A stretch of 64,000 nt of DNA from Sphingomonas sp. LY29. GTDB taxonomy: Bacteria > Pseudomonadota > Alphaproteobacteria > Sphingomonadales > Sphingomonadaceae. Every line of letters starts with the position of its first letter. Position 1 is the stretch's first letter. Position numbers and translations under genes: made by a program. Under the pieces are notes generated by a model. The model did no database searches. It was not told the origin of the DNA and saw nothing but the letters and a program-made list of their open reading frames with translations. Below, in pieces: positions 10,004 to 21,600 of this stretch. The DNA is taken from contig NZ_CP141587.1 in assembly GCF_035593985.1 (NCBI RefSeq), positions 310,001-374,000 of the forward strand, in the 5' to 3' direction.

Positions 10004-10074
10004 TGGCAGACTATGGAACGCTGCGTCGCTCAGTTCCAGCGCGGTGCCCGACTTATCCCCAATTTATAGCGCGC

Positions 10075-10959
10075 TTACCGGGACGTGCCCTGCCACCGGC
10101 CGGCCATGATGTCATCGATTTCACGCATCCGCCCACGATAGGTGTTACTGATGCAGCGATTGTCCCGGCACTGGTCACGATAGCCAAGGAAGCGGTCACG
10201 AGTCTGGCGAAGCAAGCGATCGGTTGCCGGGTCCGCATTCGCCACCGCGTTTCGATACTGAAGCGACATCGACCGATCGAGTGCGCCGAGCGCAGGATCG
10301 TTGCACACCGCAATCTCGCTGCGAGTCCGCGCGCGCTGGCAATCGAAGCTCGGATTGCCCGGAGCCGCTGCCGCATCGGCGGCATCCGAATCCGGCAGGG
10401 GCGCGATCGGATCGGCCGGGGCTGCCCGTGTGGGCGTTTCGATCGGCGCAGGAGCAGGCGCCGGGGCAGCGGCGGTACCAGCCCTAGCCTGCGTCAACGT
10501 GGCGAGCGGAATCGTAATCGAGTCCCCATCGCTAATTGACACCGTTCCAGACGGCGGGGCGCCGACGCCATAGCCGATGCTGCCCGTCAGCGTCGTCCGA
10601 CCACCGGCGACTTTCAGGCCAGGCGGGAAACGCAGGTTCGCGCGCGCTCGACAATCCGCCGCCGCATCGTCGGCGACCGGCGCGGTCGGTGCCGCCCCGT
10701 CCAGCGTCAGCAGGGCATATTCCGCAATCCGCGCATAATCATCGGCATTGTTGCCGCGAATCTCGGCCGCTCGACGAAACAGTTCACGCTTCACCAGATC
10801 AAGCGTCGCGGCGGATGCACAGCGATTGTCGCCTGCCTCGGCGCGCTCGGCGGCGTTACCGTCAATCTGGTTTTCGGACAGCGCATCCTCATTGCCGCGG
10901 TTGCAGGCACTTAGGGACAGCGCGGCGGCAAGGATCGTGAAGCTGGCGACTTTACTCAT
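10075..10959 (-). CDS. LprI-like (DUF1311) lipoprotein
   Basis: Starting at the ATG at 10959, the 294-residue protein has a lipoprotein signal ending in LSLSAC (Cys19). The middle is rich in Ala/Pro. The last 85 or so residues match the lysozyme-inhibitor LprI N-terminal (DUF1311) pattern: paired cysteines in SFDCQRARTRSEIAVCNDPALGALDRSM and later YRDQCRDNRC. Members of this family are periplasmic, and some inhibit lysozyme, but most are uncharacterised. An earlier in-frame ATG would add 12 residues ahead of the signal peptide and destroy the lipoprotein topology. gpx lies 32 nt upstream on the same strand. Confidence 0.75.
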   Translation of the reverse strand: MSKVASFTILAAALSLSACNRGNEDALSENQIDGNAAERAEAGDNRCASAATLDLVKRELFRRAAEIRGNNADDYARIAEYALLTLDGAAPTAPVADDAAADCRARANLRFPPGLKVAGGRTTLTGSIGYGVGAPPSGTVSISDGDSITIPLATLTQARAGTAAAPAPAPAPIETPTRAAPADPIAPLPDSDAADAAAAPGNPSFDCQRARTRSEIAVCNDPALGALDRSMSLQYRNAVANADPATDRLLRQTRDRFLGYRDQCRDNRCISNTYRGRMREIDDIMAGRWQGTSR

Positions 10960-10991
10960 GGCCGGACAAACGCCTCTGGAGTGGAAAAGCC

Positions 10992-11483
10992 TCAACGCGG
11001 GCTGGAAAGCAGCGCCTCGATGTCACCGGCAATCTCTTCCGGCTTCGTCTGAGGCGCGTAGCGCTTCACCGCCTTGCCCGAGCGGTTGATCAGGAACTTC
11101 GTGAAATTCCACTTGATCGCCTTCGATCCCAACAGCCCCGGCGCTTCCGCCTTCAGATGCTGGAATAGCGGCGCGGCGTCGTCGCCATTGACGTCGATTT
11201 TGCCATAGATCGGGAAATCGACGTCGTAGGTCAGCTTGCAGAAATTGGCGATTTCCTCGGCATCGCCGGGTTCTTGCCCGCCGAACTGGTTGCACGGAAA
11301 GCCGAGCACGCTGAAGCCCTGATGCCCAAACCGCCGCTGCAGGGCCTCAAGACCTTCATACTGTGGCGTGAACCCGCACTTGGACGCAACATTGACCACC
11401 AGCAGCACCTTGCCCGCCTGGTCCGACAGGTCGCCGGTCGACCCGTCGGCCTTGCGGACCGGGATGCCAGTCAGTGACGTCAC
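10992..11483 (-). CDS. Glutathione peroxidase family protein
   Basis: A 163-residue thioredoxin-fold peroxidase with the family signature [15 protein letters not shown]. The catalytic residue is Cys36 (not selenocysteine). The partner Gln70 sits in [13 protein letters not shown] and the active-site Trp in IKWNFTKFL. The second cysteine (FPCNQF/FCKL region) is typical of members that actually use thioredoxin. It reduces hydrogen peroxide and organic peroxides in the cytoplasm. It overlaps lolD by 4 nt at its start, making it the third gene of the proS-lolC-lolD-gpx run, reading from the upstream end. Confidence 0.93.
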   Translation of the reverse strand: MTSLTGIPVRKADGSTGDLSDQAGKVLLVVNVASKCGFTPQYEGLEALQRRFGHQGFSVLGFPCNQFGGQEPGDAEEIANFCKLTYDVDFPIYGKIDVNGDDAAPLFQHLKAEAPGLLGSKAIKWNFTKFLINRSGKAVKRYAPQTKPEEIAGDIEALLSSPR

Positions 11484-12154
11484 TCGAGCACCCCGTCATG
11501 AAGGCGAACGACGCGGTCCATCTTGGCCGCGAGCCGCTCGTTATGGGTCGCGACCAGTGCGCTGCTTCCCTCGCCGCGAACAAGATTGAGGAACTCGCCA
11601 AGCACGCGATCGGCAGTGGACTCGTCGAGATTGCCCGTCGGCTCGTCGGCCAGCACCAGCGGCGGGCGATTCGCCAGCGCCCGCGCGACGGCGACCCGCT
11701 GCTGCTCGCCGCCCGAAAGCTTCGACGGGCGGTGGTCCAGGCGATGGCCCAGTCCCAGCTTGGTCAACAGTTCGGTCGCACGCTGTCGCGCCTCCGCTGG
11801 AGTGTGACCATGGATGACCTGCGGCAGGATGACATTTTCCATCGCGTCGAAGTCGGGCAGCAAATGGTGGAACTGGTAGACGAAGCCCAGCGCATCGCGG
11901 CGAAGCGCGGTCCGCCCGTCGTCGTTAAGCGCCGACGCTTCCTTGCCGTCGATCACGATCGAGCCTTCGAAGCCGCCTTCGAGCAGCCCGACTGCTTGCA
12001 GAAGCGTCGACTTGCCCGATCCTGACGGACCAAGAAGCGCAACGATCTCGCCCGGTTGCACCGACAGGTTCACTCCGCGAAGCACCTCGATGGTAACGTC
12101 GCCCTGCGTGAATCTCCGCCGCAGGTCGCGAGTCGACAGGACCGGATCACTCAT
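11480..12154 (-). CDS. lolD: Lipoprotein-releasing ABC transporter ATP-binding protein
   Basis: A 224-residue ABC ATPase with Walker [10 protein letters not shown], the Q-loop at [15 protein letters not shown], signature [14 protein letters not shown], Walker [13 protein letters not shown] and a switch histidine (ATHN). The [10 protein letters not shown] stretch is characteristic of LolD. Together with LolC/E it extracts outer-membrane lipoproteins from the inner membrane and hands them to LolA. Its start overlaps the end of the permease gene, so the complex is translated together. Confidence 0.95.
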   Translation of the reverse strand: MSDPVLSTRDLRRRFTQGDVTIEVLRGVNLSVQPGEIVALLGPSGSGKSTLLQAVGLLEGGFEGSIVIDGKEASALNDDGRTALRRDALGFVYQFHHLLPDFDAMENVILPQVIHGHTPAEARQRATELLTKLGLGHRLDHRPSKLSGGEQQRVAVARALANRPPLVLADEPTGNLDESTADRVLGEFLNLVRGEGSSALVATHNERLAAKMDRVVRLHDGVLE

Positions 12155-13397
12155 AACGAAGCACCTGCACGGGGTCGGTTGCCGCGGCGTTGCGCGCCGG
12201 GAACAGCGTGGCGAGATAGGTCAGCACCAGTGTCACGCCGATAATCGCCGCCACTTCGATCGGGTCGGTCTTGGACGGAAGCTCGCTGAGGAAGCGCACC
12301 GAGGGATCCCACAAATTCTGCCCGGTAATGAACTGGATAAAGTTCACCACGCCCTGGCGGAAGAACAGGAAGATCGCCCCAAGCAGCGCGCCGATCAGGA
12401 TCCCGAAGGCGCCGATCGTCAGACCCACGGTCATGAACACCTTGGTCATCGACGCGCGGCTGGCGCCCATCGTCCGCAGAATCGCGATGTCGCGCGTCTT
12501 TGCGCGCACCAGCATGATCAGCGAGGAAGCAATGTTGAACGCCGCCACCAGGATGATGATCGACAGCACCACGAACATCGCGATCCGCTCGACCTCGAGC
12601 GCTTCGAACAGCGCCGAATTCATCTGGCGCCAATCAACCACCACGCCCTTGCCCTGAACCAGCGCCTGCAACGGCGCGACGATCTCGCCGACCTTGTCGG
12701 GATCCGTCGTTTGGACTTCGACCATGCCAACCGAATCGCCAAGCATCAGCAACGCCTGCGCGTCCTGGATCGGCATGATCACGAACGACTTGTCGTACTG
12801 GAAAATCCCGACCTCGAAGATCGCACCCACGGTGTAGGTGACGATGCGCGGCACCGTGCCGACTGGGGTCGAGCGCCCTTCCGGACTGATCAGCGAAATT
12901 TCGCTACCCGGATAGGCGCCGAGCGTCCGCGCCAGTTCCGATCCGATCGCAACATTATTCGAACCCGGCGTTATCGATCGCAAGTCACCAGAAACGACCT
13001 TGCCATTGAGGACCGGATTGCTGCGGATGTCCTGCAGACGGCTGCCGCGAACCAACACGCCCTCGACCCGACCGTTGGCCGATACCATCAGGGGCTGCTC
13101 GATCAAGGGCTTGGCCGAGACGATCCCCGGCAATTTCTGCGCTTCGGTCGCGATATTCTGCCAGTCGGCGAGGCGGCCCTCATAGCCCTGGACGATCGCA
13201 TGGCCATTGAGGCCGGCAGTTTTCTCGAACAGCTCCGCGCGGAAGCCGTTCATGACGCTCATCACGATGATCAGCGCCGCGACGCCCAGCGCGACCGCGC
13301 CGACCGAGAAGCCTGCGACGACGACGATGAAACCCTCGCCCTTGCCCGGGAGCAAATAGCGCTTGGCGATCATGCGCTCATAAGCGTTGAGGATCAT
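12147..13397 (-). CDS. lolC: Lipoprotein-releasing ABC transporter permease (LolC/LolE type)
   Basis: The 416-residue protein begins at the ATG at 13397, whose ATGA overlaps the proS stop. The open frame runs further upstream only as an antisense-like extension inside proS. One N-terminal helix ([26 protein letters not shown]), a large periplasmic MacB-like domain and three C-terminal helices follow, as in LolC/LolE. Alphaproteobacteria commonly encode a single LolC/E-type permease that works as a homodimer with LolD. No second permease is visible in the window, which is consistent with this. Confidence 0.93.
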   Translation of the reverse strand: MILNAYERMIAKRYLLPGKGEGFIVVVAGFSVGAVALGVAALIIVMSVMNGFRAELFEKTAGLNGHAIVQGYEGRLADWQNIATEAQKLPGIVSAKPLIEQPLMVSANGRVEGVLVRGSRLQDIRSNPVLNGKVVSGDLRSITPGSNNVAIGSELARTLGAYPGSEISLISPEGRSTPVGTVPRIVTYTVGAIFEVGIFQYDKSFVIMPIQDAQALLMLGDSVGMVEVQTTDPDKVGEIVAPLQALVQGKGVVVDWRQMNSALFEALEVERIAMFVVLSIIILVAAFNIASSLIMLVRAKTRDIAILRTMGASRASMTKVFMTVGLTIGAFGILIGALLGAIFLFFRQGVVNFIQFITGQNLWDPSVRFLSELPSKTDPIEVAAIIGVTLVLTYLATLFPARNAAATDPVQVLRYE

Positions 13398-14716
13398 GAC
13401 GTGAGCCGCTCGATTGCCGCGTCGATGCTCAATTCCTGCTTTTCTCCGGTGCGGCGGTTCTTCACTTCGACCACACCGTTGGCGAGGCCGCGCGGCCCGA
13501 CCACCAGCTGCCAAGGCAGACCGAGCAGATCCATCGACCCGAGTTTGACCCCGCCCCGCTCGTCCCGATCGTCGTACAACACTTCGACCCCGGCCGACGT
13601 CAATCGCGCATAGATATCGTCGGCGGCTGCAATCGACGCCGCGTCGTCGCCGCGCATCGTGACCAGCCCAACCTTCCACGGCGCGACCGCGTCGGGCCAG
13701 ATGATCCCGGCGTCGTCGTGGCTCGCCTCGATGATCGCGGCAACCAGGCGGCTGACGCCGATGCCGTAGCTGCCCATCATCGGTGTCAGCGGCGATCCAT
13801 CCGGCCCCGAGACCTTTAGCCCCATCGATTTCGAATATTTGTCACCGAAGTAGAAGATGTGCCCGACCTCGATCCCGCGCCCGGTGCGGCGAACGTCCTC
13901 GGGCACTTCCGCCCAGCGCGCTTCGTCGTGGGTTTCGTCGGTCGCGGCATAGGTCGTGCTGACCTTGTCGAACAACTGCTCCAGCCCCGCCGCATCGGCA
14001 TAGTCAAGGCCCGATTGCGCCCAGTCGAACTCCTCGAACGCCGCATCGTAGAACACCTCGCTCTCCCCGGTCGGCGCGAGCACGATGAATTCGTGGCTGA
14101 GGTCGCCGCCGATCGGACCCGACGCCGCCTTCATCGGCACGGCGCGAATGCCAAGCCGCTGGAAGGTCCGCAGGTAGGCGAGCAACTGCATATAATAGCT
14201 GTTGCGCGCGCCCGCTTCGTCCAGGTCGAAGCTGTAAGCGTCCTTCATCAGGAACTCGCGCCCGCGCATCACGCCGAAGCGCGGCCGCACCTCGTCACGG
14301 AATTTCCACTGGATGTGATAGAGCGTCCGCGGCAGGTCGCGATAGCTGTTGACGTCCTGGCGGAAAATCGCGGTGATCATTTCCTCATTGGTCGGGCCGA
14401 ACAGCATGTCGCGGTCGTGGCGGTCGCGGATCCGCAGCATCTCGGGACCGTAGGCGTCATAACGCCCCGACTCCCGCCACAGATCGGCCGACTGCATGGT
14501 GGGCATCAGCATTTCCTGCGCGCCGGAGCGGTCCTGCTCCTCGCGCACAACCTGCTCGATTTTGCGAAGCACGCGCAGGCCTACCGGCAGCCAGGCATAG
14601 ATGCCGGCGGCGGTCTGGCGGACGAGGCCGGCGCGGAGCATCAGCTTATGGCTGACGATCTGGGCGTCGGACGGGCTTTCCTTGAGGACGGGCAGGAAAC
14701 TGCGGGAGAGGCGCAA
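13394..14716 (-). CDS. proS: Prolyl-tRNA synthetase (short alphaproteobacterial form)
   Basis: A 440-residue class II synthetase: N-terminal [30 protein letters not shown], motif 2 around [26 protein letters not shown], motif 3 [17 protein letters not shown] and a C-terminal anticodon-binding domain. At about 440 residues it lacks the long internal editing insertion of the E. coli enzyme, as expected for the alphaproteobacterial class. It charges tRNA-Pro. It is the first gene of the proS-lolC-lolD-gpx coupled run. Confidence 0.96.
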   Translation of the reverse strand: MRLSRSFLPVLKESPSDAQIVSHKLMLRAGLVRQTAAGIYAWLPVGLRVLRKIEQVVREEQDRSGAQEMLMPTMQSADLWRESGRYDAYGPEMLRIRDRHDRDMLFGPTNEEMITAIFRQDVNSYRDLPRTLYHIQWKFRDEVRPRFGVMRGREFLMKDAYSFDLDEAGARNSYYMQLLAYLRTFQRLGIRAVPMKAASGPIGGDLSHEFIVLAPTGESEVFYDAAFEEFDWAQSGLDYADAAGLEQLFDKVSTTYAATDETHDEARWAEVPEDVRRTGRGIEVGHIFYFGDKYSKSMGLKVSGPDGSPLTPMMGSYGIGVSRLVAAIIEASHDDAGIIWPDAVAPWKVGLVTMRGDDAASIAAADDIYARLTSAGVEVLYDDRDERGGVKLGSMDLLGLPWQLVVGPRGLANGVVEVKNRRTGEKQELSIDAAIERLTS

Positions 14717-14849
14717 GGCGGGACGACTTTCTTGACGGCGGACGCGTGGTCGGTTTGCTCTCCTACTCAGGCGCCCTCTTCAAGGCAACGCCACAGCCGT
14801 GTGTTGTCCCGGCGCAACAGGGCGGGCAAATATGCCGCGGTTCGTCGGT

Positions 14850-15033
14850 TTTGGGGCTGACTCGGCGGCGGTCGAGTCGTAACTCTTGGCCATCGGATCA
14901 CGATGCAAGTCGAAGGTCCGGGGAGGAGCCGACGCCTGTCAGGGGGTAGAGCGGTTCGAACTTCCAAAGGGGGCTGACGAGCAATCGTCACGCAAGGACG
15001 CCCGGGCTGAACAAGCCCGGGCGTTTTGCTTTT
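14850..15033 (+). ncRNA. Candidate structured noncoding RNA between proS and the DUF1622 gene
   Basis: This 365-bp gene-free spacer (14717-15081) contains three successive hairpins on the plus strand. They are GACTCG/CGAGTC at 14859-14878, a perfect 6-bp stem closed by a GCAA tetraloop at 14975-14990 (TGACGA-GCAA-TCGTCA), and a 10-bp terminator stem. The motif GGGGCTGAC occurs before both of the first two. No frame here resembles a protein. I do not recognise it as tmRNA, SRP RNA, RNase P RNA or 6S RNA. The 5' boundary is a guess; the 3' end is set by the terminator. It could also be a 5' leader for the DUF1622 gene that begins about 50 nt later. Confidence 0.4.
14998..15033 (+). terminator. 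Rho-independent terminator
   Basis: 10-bp GC stem ACGCCCGGGC / GCCCGGGCGT (14998-15007, 15015-15024) with loop TGAACAA, then TTTTGCTTTT. No plus-strand protein gene precedes it (proS is on the other strand), so it must end a noncoding transcript. Confidence 0.8.
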
Positions 15034-15081
15034 CCGGCCATTCCGCGCCACTCTACTCATGTCGTTCGAAGGGGGGTGTGC

Positions 15082-15447
15082 ATGGGATCCGCTGCGTGGA
15101 TGGAAATGGCGGCGCGCCTGCTCGAATGGGCTGGGGTCGCGATCATCGTCGGCGGGGCCGTCCTCGCCACGGCGCGCTTCGTCATCGACCTCCGCGGTGC
15201 GGAGGCCAAGCGCGCCTACGACCACTTCCGCGCCAACCTCGGCCGCGGGATCCTTCTCGGCCTCGAGTTCCTCGTTGGCGCCGACATCATCTCGACCGTC
15301 ACCGCTCCCCTCACTTGGCAGAGCGTCGGATTGCTCGGCGCGATCGTCCTCATCCGCACGCTGCTGAGCTTCAGCCTGGAAACCGAGATCGAGGGTGTCG
15401 CGCCGTGGCGCCGCCACCAGCGCGAGTCCTCGGACGAGGTTCGGTAA
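15082..15447 (+). CDS. DUF1622 family small membrane protein
   Basis: A 121-residue protein with two or three hydrophobic segments (LLEWAGVAIIVGGAVLATARFVID; GILLGLEFLVGADIISTV; VGLLGAIVLIRTLLSFSLETEIEG). The arrangement, including the motif RTLLSFSLETEIEG near the end, is that of DUF1622 inner-membrane proteins, whose function is unknown. I chose the ATG at 15082, placed about 7 nt after a run of six G. A GTG two codons earlier is also possible. It follows the terminator of the candidate RNA, so it probably has its own promoter or depends on readthrough. Confidence 0.8.
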   Translation: MGSAAWMEMAARLLEWAGVAIIVGGAVLATARFVIDLRGAEAKRAYDHFRANLGRGILLGLEFLVGADIISTVTAPLTWQSVGLLGAIVLIRTLLSFSLETEIEGVAPWRRHQRESSDEVR

Positions 15448-15595
15448 GGGAACCCGTCTGAGCTTCGTCGCTCGCAACGTCGGCGATCAATTCCCGACGT
15501 AGCATTGCGGGAAGCCGGCGGCTCGAGGCGCCGTTCTCGCGACATTTCTAAAGCACCCCGCAGCACATTCCGCGTGGCGCTTCCAAGAAGCTTAG

Positions 15596-15634
15596 ACAAA
15601 AGAAAAGGCGCACCCGAGCCGATCGGGAGCGCCT
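15596..15634 (-). terminator. Terminator of the RTX metalloprotease gene
   Basis: On the minus strand AGGCGC and GCGCCT (15606-15611, 15629-15634) pair, enclosing a second stem CCCGA/TCGGG. The T-rich run TTTTCTTTTG follows, about 20 nt after the protease stop codon. Confidence 0.75.
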
Positions 15635-15654
15635 CTCCTTGTTCTTATCCGACT

Positions 15655-18600
15655 TTAGACCAGCTGGTCGGTCGAGATACCATGATGCCAGTTTGTCTCG
15701 GTCATGAAGCTCCCGAAGCCATTTCCGCCGATATTGCCGGCGAGGTCATGGCCGTAGCTGCCACCGAACAAGTCGTTGTTGGCCGGCGAGACTGGCGTCA
15801 CCATCCAGTCGTCGCCGTTAAACAGCGCGTCCTCGTCCGAAATCACCGACCGTTCAAACACTGCAGCCGAAGCGGCTGATCCCTCGCTGGTCTCCGAAGC
15901 CGGAGTTCCGAGCGAACGACCTTCCGCGCTGCCGTGAAGCACATAGTGCCGGGCGAGTGCTTCGGCATCGGTGCCATACGCCAGGGCGAGATCCGGGTTC
16001 GCCGCGGCGTAAGCGAGAGCGTCGAAGGTGATCGGACGATCTTCGTTAAAGCCGAAGGTCAGATAGTGCATGATCGCCGCATTTTCGTTGGGACCGTATG
16101 CCGCGATGAGATCGCCGTACGAAGCCAGGTAAGCCCATCCATCGAACGTGACGGTGCGGTTTTCCGCCGCACCGAAGTTGATGAAGTGAGCCGCCGCTGC
16201 CGACGTGTCCGAACCGAACGCGATTCGCAGGTCGCCGTACGAGGCGATATATTCCAGCGCATTGAACGACAGCGATCGACCCTCGGCAAAGCCGAACGAC
16301 AGGAAGTGCTGAACGCCCGCGGCTGCGTCGGTGCCGTAGGCGGCCCGCAGATCGGCATAGCCAGCAATGTAGGCAAGGCCGTCAAACGCCGTCGTCCCTG
16401 CCACCAGCGTCGACCAGGAAAGGGCTCCGCTGTTCTGGAACGCTCCCATCTCGATACCAGTGATCTCGGTCGCACCCCGTGCAGTGACGAGGTAGCTGCG
16501 GTCGCCAGCGGTAAGCACGCTGTAATCCGACTGGAAACCACCGAGGATCAGCAAGTCGTTGCCGCTTCCGCCATCGACCCGATCGAAACCGGCGTCCGGC
16601 TTCAATGCGGCCGGGCCAGTCACGGTGATGATCGTGTCGTCGCCCGCGCCGCCGATCAGCACGTTCGAGCCAGCGTTGCCGGTGATCTGGTTGTTGCCGT
16701 CGTTGCCGGTCGCATTGATCGACGCGATCCCCGCCAATACCAGATTTTCCAACCCGCTGCTGAGCACGTAGCTGATGCTCGAAACGACAGTGTCGATCCC
16801 GCCGCCGGCGAATTCGGTAATCTGATCGCCAGCATCGTCGATGACATAGGTGTCGTCACCGGCACCGCCATCAAGGAAGTCCGCGCCGATCCCGCCGTCG
16901 AGCGTGTCGTCGCCGGCATCGCCGAACAGTCGGTCGATTCCAGCGCCGCCAAGCAGGACGTCGTTGCCATCAGCGCCGATCAGTTGATCGTCACCAGCGC
17001 CGCCATCGGCATAGTTGTCGGCGGCATCGCCGATCACCACGTCGTTGCCCGCGCCCAGAATGACCTGCTCGAAGCCCGACACCGTGTCGAGGCCACCTTC
17101 GGTTCCGGCATTGACCTGGCCCGATGCCAGGTTGACCTGAACCGCTCCGGTCAGATTGCTGTAGTTCAGTCGATCGATGCCGTCGCCGCCGCTCAGCACG
17201 TCGTCCCCGGCACCGCCGGACACCGTGTCGTTGCCTGCGCCCGCTTCGATGCGGTTGACACCCTCGCCGCCGCTCAGGACGTCATCGAAAGCCGATCCGA
17301 TCAGGTTTTCGATGCCAGCGAGGGTATCGAGCCCCCATCCGGTTTCCTGCGCGTCGGTCAGCGAAAGGTCGACCATGACCCCGACGGTTGCATCGCTGTA
17401 GACCGCCGTGTCGACGCCTGCACCACCGATCAAGGTGTCGTCGCCTTCGCCACCGAGCAGGCTGTCGTCGCCATCGCCGCCGTCGAGCGTGTCGTTGCCC
17501 GCGCCGCCGATGAGAACGTCGTTGCCGACCCCACCGTTGAGGACGTCATCACCCGAACCACCATCGATACGGTTCGCGTTCGCATCGCCGGTCAGCGTGT
17601 CGTTGAAGGCCGAACCGACGAGGTTCTCGATCCCGCTCAGCGTGTCGGTTCCAGCGCCAGTTACCTGCGCACCGGTGTTCGACAGGTCGACGGTCACGCC
17701 CGCGGTCGCATCGCTGTACGAGGCCGTGTCGTTTCCTTCACCACCGATCAGGACGTCATCGCCCGCACCACCCAGCAACAAGTCGTCGCCGGTGCCGCCG
17801 TCGAGGACGTCGTTGCCGGCCAGTCCGATCAGCGTGTCGTTGCCGCCACCACCGCTCAGATTGTCGTTGCCGGTCGCGCCAATGATCGTCTCGTCACCGT
17901 CGAAGCCGGTCAGCGTCAGATTGCCGATGAAGCCATCAAAGTTGAAGGCCGTGAAACCACCGGTGTAGCCGTTGCTGATCGTGAACACGGTGACGAAGCC
18001 GTTGGTTGCCCCCGCGCCGTCGCGATCGGTCTGCAGAAGCAGGTCGGTGCCCGACTGGACCAAACGCATGTGGCCGCTCGCGAACGCGTTGCTGTTGGCA
18101 GTGTAGCCGGTCAGACCCAGGTTTAGGAAGCTGCTAAGCTCGAACCGGTCGCCGCCGGTGCCGCGCTCAAAGTCGGTCACCCGGCTGGTCCGGGCCGTCG
18201 TCGCCACTTCGGTCGACGCGGCAGCGCTTGCACCAACGCCGAACTGAATGACGTCGGAGCCTGCGCCCAGGGTGATCAGGTAATTGTTGACGGTCGAAGC
18301 ACCGCGCATGCTGATGCTGACGATGTCCGCACCAGCGCCCGAATTCACCGTGGCGCTGGCGACGCCCGTCAGGATGATGCGGTCGTTGCCGTCACCGCCA
18401 TCGACGCTGACGATATCGACGTTGCGGTCGTTCGACGTTGCGCCCAGCGCCGCATAGGTGCTGGAAGAAAGGCCAGCCACGTTCGTGGCCAGCCCCGCCG
18501 AAAGCGTTCCCGAGCGAACTTCGATGAAATCGTCGCCCGAACCGCCATCAAGATTGATGTTGGTCGAAACGACGCCCGCAGCGCGGGTCACCAGGATGCT

Positions 18601-21600
18601 GTCGTTGCCGCCGTACCCGAACAGCGAGTCCGTTTGGCCCGCCGGGCCGGAGACGGCGTTGTCGACGATCAGGTTGAAGTCGTCGTTACCGCGCAGCGTA
18701 TCGCCGAAGTTCGAACCAGTGAGATATTCGACACCGATCAGGGTATCGACGCCTTCCCCACCCGTATCCTGGGCTTCACCCTGAATGCGGAGGTCGACGT
18801 TCACGCCGCCAGTCGAGTTGACGTAGGTGACCGTGTCCAGCCCCTCGCCACCGATCAGCGTGTCGTTGCCAAGCCCGCCCGAGAGCGTGTCGTTGCCGAG
18901 CCAACCGTCGAGCACGTCGTCGCCGGCGTTGCCGACCAGCGTGTCGAGCGTGCCGCCGCCAGTGACGACGTCGTTGCCGAGGCCGCCACGGAAGATGACG
19001 CGTTCGATGCTGGTGAAGGAGCCCGCTGCGACGCCGTCCATCGTGATCGCGCTGTTGCCTGCGACATTCGCAAGGTTGAACGCGATCCCGCCGGTCTGGT
19101 CGGTGTAGTAGGCATAGGCGATGTCGGTCCCCTCACCGCCGTCGAACGTGTCCTGCCCGCCGTCGTTGGTGAATGCCACCGAGGTGCTCGCCACGCCGCC
19201 GATCAGCGTGTCGTCGCCGCTGCCGCCGCGAAGGATGTCATTGCCCTGGCCGCCGACGATGAAGTCATTGCCGGCACCACCTTCGAGGATGTCGGCACCT
19301 TCCTGAGCGGACAGCGTTCCATTGTTGTCACCGAACAGCGTATCGTTGCCGCCGCCGCCGATCACGACGTCGTCACCCGCACCACCAACGATGGTGTCGG
19401 TCAGCGCACCGCCAACCAGGCGATTGGCCAGTGCGTTGCCGGTCAGCGAGTTGGAGAAGGATGCCGCGCCGACCAGGTTTTCGATATTGGTCAGCGTGTC
19501 GAGGCCACCCGACGTCCCGGTGTTCTGAGCCGTAAGCGTGTTAAGGTTGACGACGACGGTCGAGGTCGCGGCCGAATAGTCGACCGTGTCGCTTCCGTCT
19601 GCGCCGTTGTAAATGTCCGCCCCACCACCGTCGAAGAAGACGTTGGCGTTGGCGTCGCCAGTGATGTTGTCGCTGCCCGACCCGGTGCGAACGTTTTCGA
19701 AGTTGACGATCGTGTCGATCCCCATGCCCGTATTCTGGGCCGTCGTGGTCGCAAGGTTGACCGTCACGCCCGTCGAGCCACGGTACGACACAGTGTCGAC
19801 CCCGTCGCGGCCGTCGAGGAAGTCGTCTCCAAGTCCGCCTTCGACGACGTTGGCATTCGCATCGCCGACCAGGATATCGGAAAAGTCGCTGCCCACGAGG
19901 TTCTCGATGCTGCGCATCGCGGCAATCGACTGGCCGTTAAATGTGGTGACACCGTCCAATGCCCCGTTCAGCCGTGCGAAGACGCCTCCAGCGTAGCCCG
20001 CGAACGATGCCGTGTCGGTTCCCGCGCCGCCGTCCAGGAGGTCGACCGTTCCGCCAGCGTTCGCACCCGGGTTGAGGATGTCGTCGCCGGCCCCGCCCGT
20101 CAGGACGTTCTCGGTCGAGTCACCGATCAGGGTGTCGTTGAAGTTGGATCCCTGGATGTTCTGGAAGCCGCTGAGGGTATCGAGACCCGCAGCGCCCGTG
20201 TTCTGCTGCGATCCCTGCAGACCGAGGTTGACCGTCACGCCGGCGCCAGAGCCCGCATAGGAAACGGTGTCGTTGCCGGCGCCGCCCACCATCGTGTCGT
20301 TGCCAAGGCCGCCTTCGATCACGTTGGCGTCGGCGTTGCCGATCAGCGTGTCGTTCAGATTCGAACCGACCAGATTTTCGATTCCCGTCAGCGTGTCGAT
20401 GCCGGCTCCAACCGTGTTCTGAGCGACGCCCTGAACGTTGAGGTCGACAGTGACACCGGTCGACGAGCCGCCAGTGAAGGCATTGACGAACGACGCGGTG
20501 TCGTTGCCCGCGCCGCCGTCGATGATGTCGTCGGCGATCGTTCCCTGAAGGAAGTCGTTGCCTTCGCCGCCATCGAGGATCGCGCTGCTGGTGTTGTTGG
20601 CGGTCACCGCCGAGGTCAAGACCGCCGAATTCTGAAGTGAGATGTTGAGCTGGTAGGTCTGCCCAGCCGAAAGCGGCTGCGCGACACTGCCCGTCGCAGG
20701 CGTATATTGGCCGACGCGGATGTAATAAGTCCCGACCGCGTTAAAGGTGTACGTGATGTAGGCATCGTCGTTGACGGTCGAGCCGGGATCGCCCGGACCG
20801 GTATCGTTGCTGGCCAGCACGACGCCCGCGCTGTTTACGAGCTCGATGATGCTGTCACCAAGTGACCCCGCACCGTCGATATCGAACACGGCCTGCGAAC
20901 CGGCAACGGTGACGTCGATCCGGTAATATTCCAACACGCCACCCACCGCAGTGGCATTGATGGTGGCATGAGGAACCGACGTCGAATTGGTAATAATGGG
21001 GTTGGCATCCACATCGAAGGCACCCGCCGTGTTGACGGCGGTAGCAATGCTACCGTTGTTGGTCGCCTGGTCCTTCGTGATATCCGCCTTCGACGGTGCC
21101 GAGACAGTCGTGGTCGTGGTGAAGCCGCCGCCGATCAGGCGATCGTCGCCGCCGCCACCAATGAGGGTGTCCGCGCCACCGGAGCCGCCGATCAGCACGT
21201 TGTTCTGGCTGTTGCCAGTCAGCTTGTCGTCACCGCTGGTGCCGCCGATGTTCTCGATGCTGCGGAGCGTGTCGGTCTCGCCGTCATGCTCGACAATCAC
21301 GTCCGCGCCGGTGTCATTGAGCGTCACTGTGACGCCCGTCGTCCCAGTGAAGATCACCGTGTCGCTTCCGGCGCCGCCGTCCAGCGTGTTGTTCGCCATG
21401 TTGCCGACGAAGATATCGTTGCCTGCGCCGCCCTTGACGTTCTCGATCAGCGATCGGGTGTCGTTGTCGTACAGCAGCGACATCGCGATGTTGCCCGGCG
21501 CAAGGGCCAGGCCGTTCGAATAGGCAAGGTGGTTGGCTAGCTGCGCGGGATCGAACGTCGAGAATTCACCCGGACGCAGGTCGACCGTCACGCCACCCGC

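Noticed and set aside
8606..10069. 487-codon plus-strand frame opposite dnaE
   Set aside because: Shadow of a well-supported polymerase gene; composition is Arg/His-rich with no motif.
11943..13613. 556-codon plus-strand frame opposite lolC/proS
   Set aside because: Shadow of coding sequence on the minus strand; Arg/His/Gln-rich, no recognisable fold.
14940..14975. tRNA T-loop-like GGTTCGAAC
   Set aside because: No matching D arm, anticodon arm or acceptor stem; part of a noncoding structured region.
15934..20640. Two very long plus-strand open frames (730 and 668 codons) opposite the RTX protease
   Set aside because: They are antisense to repetitive GC-rich RTX coding sequence, their products are Val/Arg/Asp-rich and lack domains, and the opposite strand encodes a clear metalloprotease.
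16500..21500. Repeated GC-rich units that superficially resemble a repeat array
   Set aside because: They are degenerate codons for RTX nonapeptides with no constant spacer pattern, not CRISPR.
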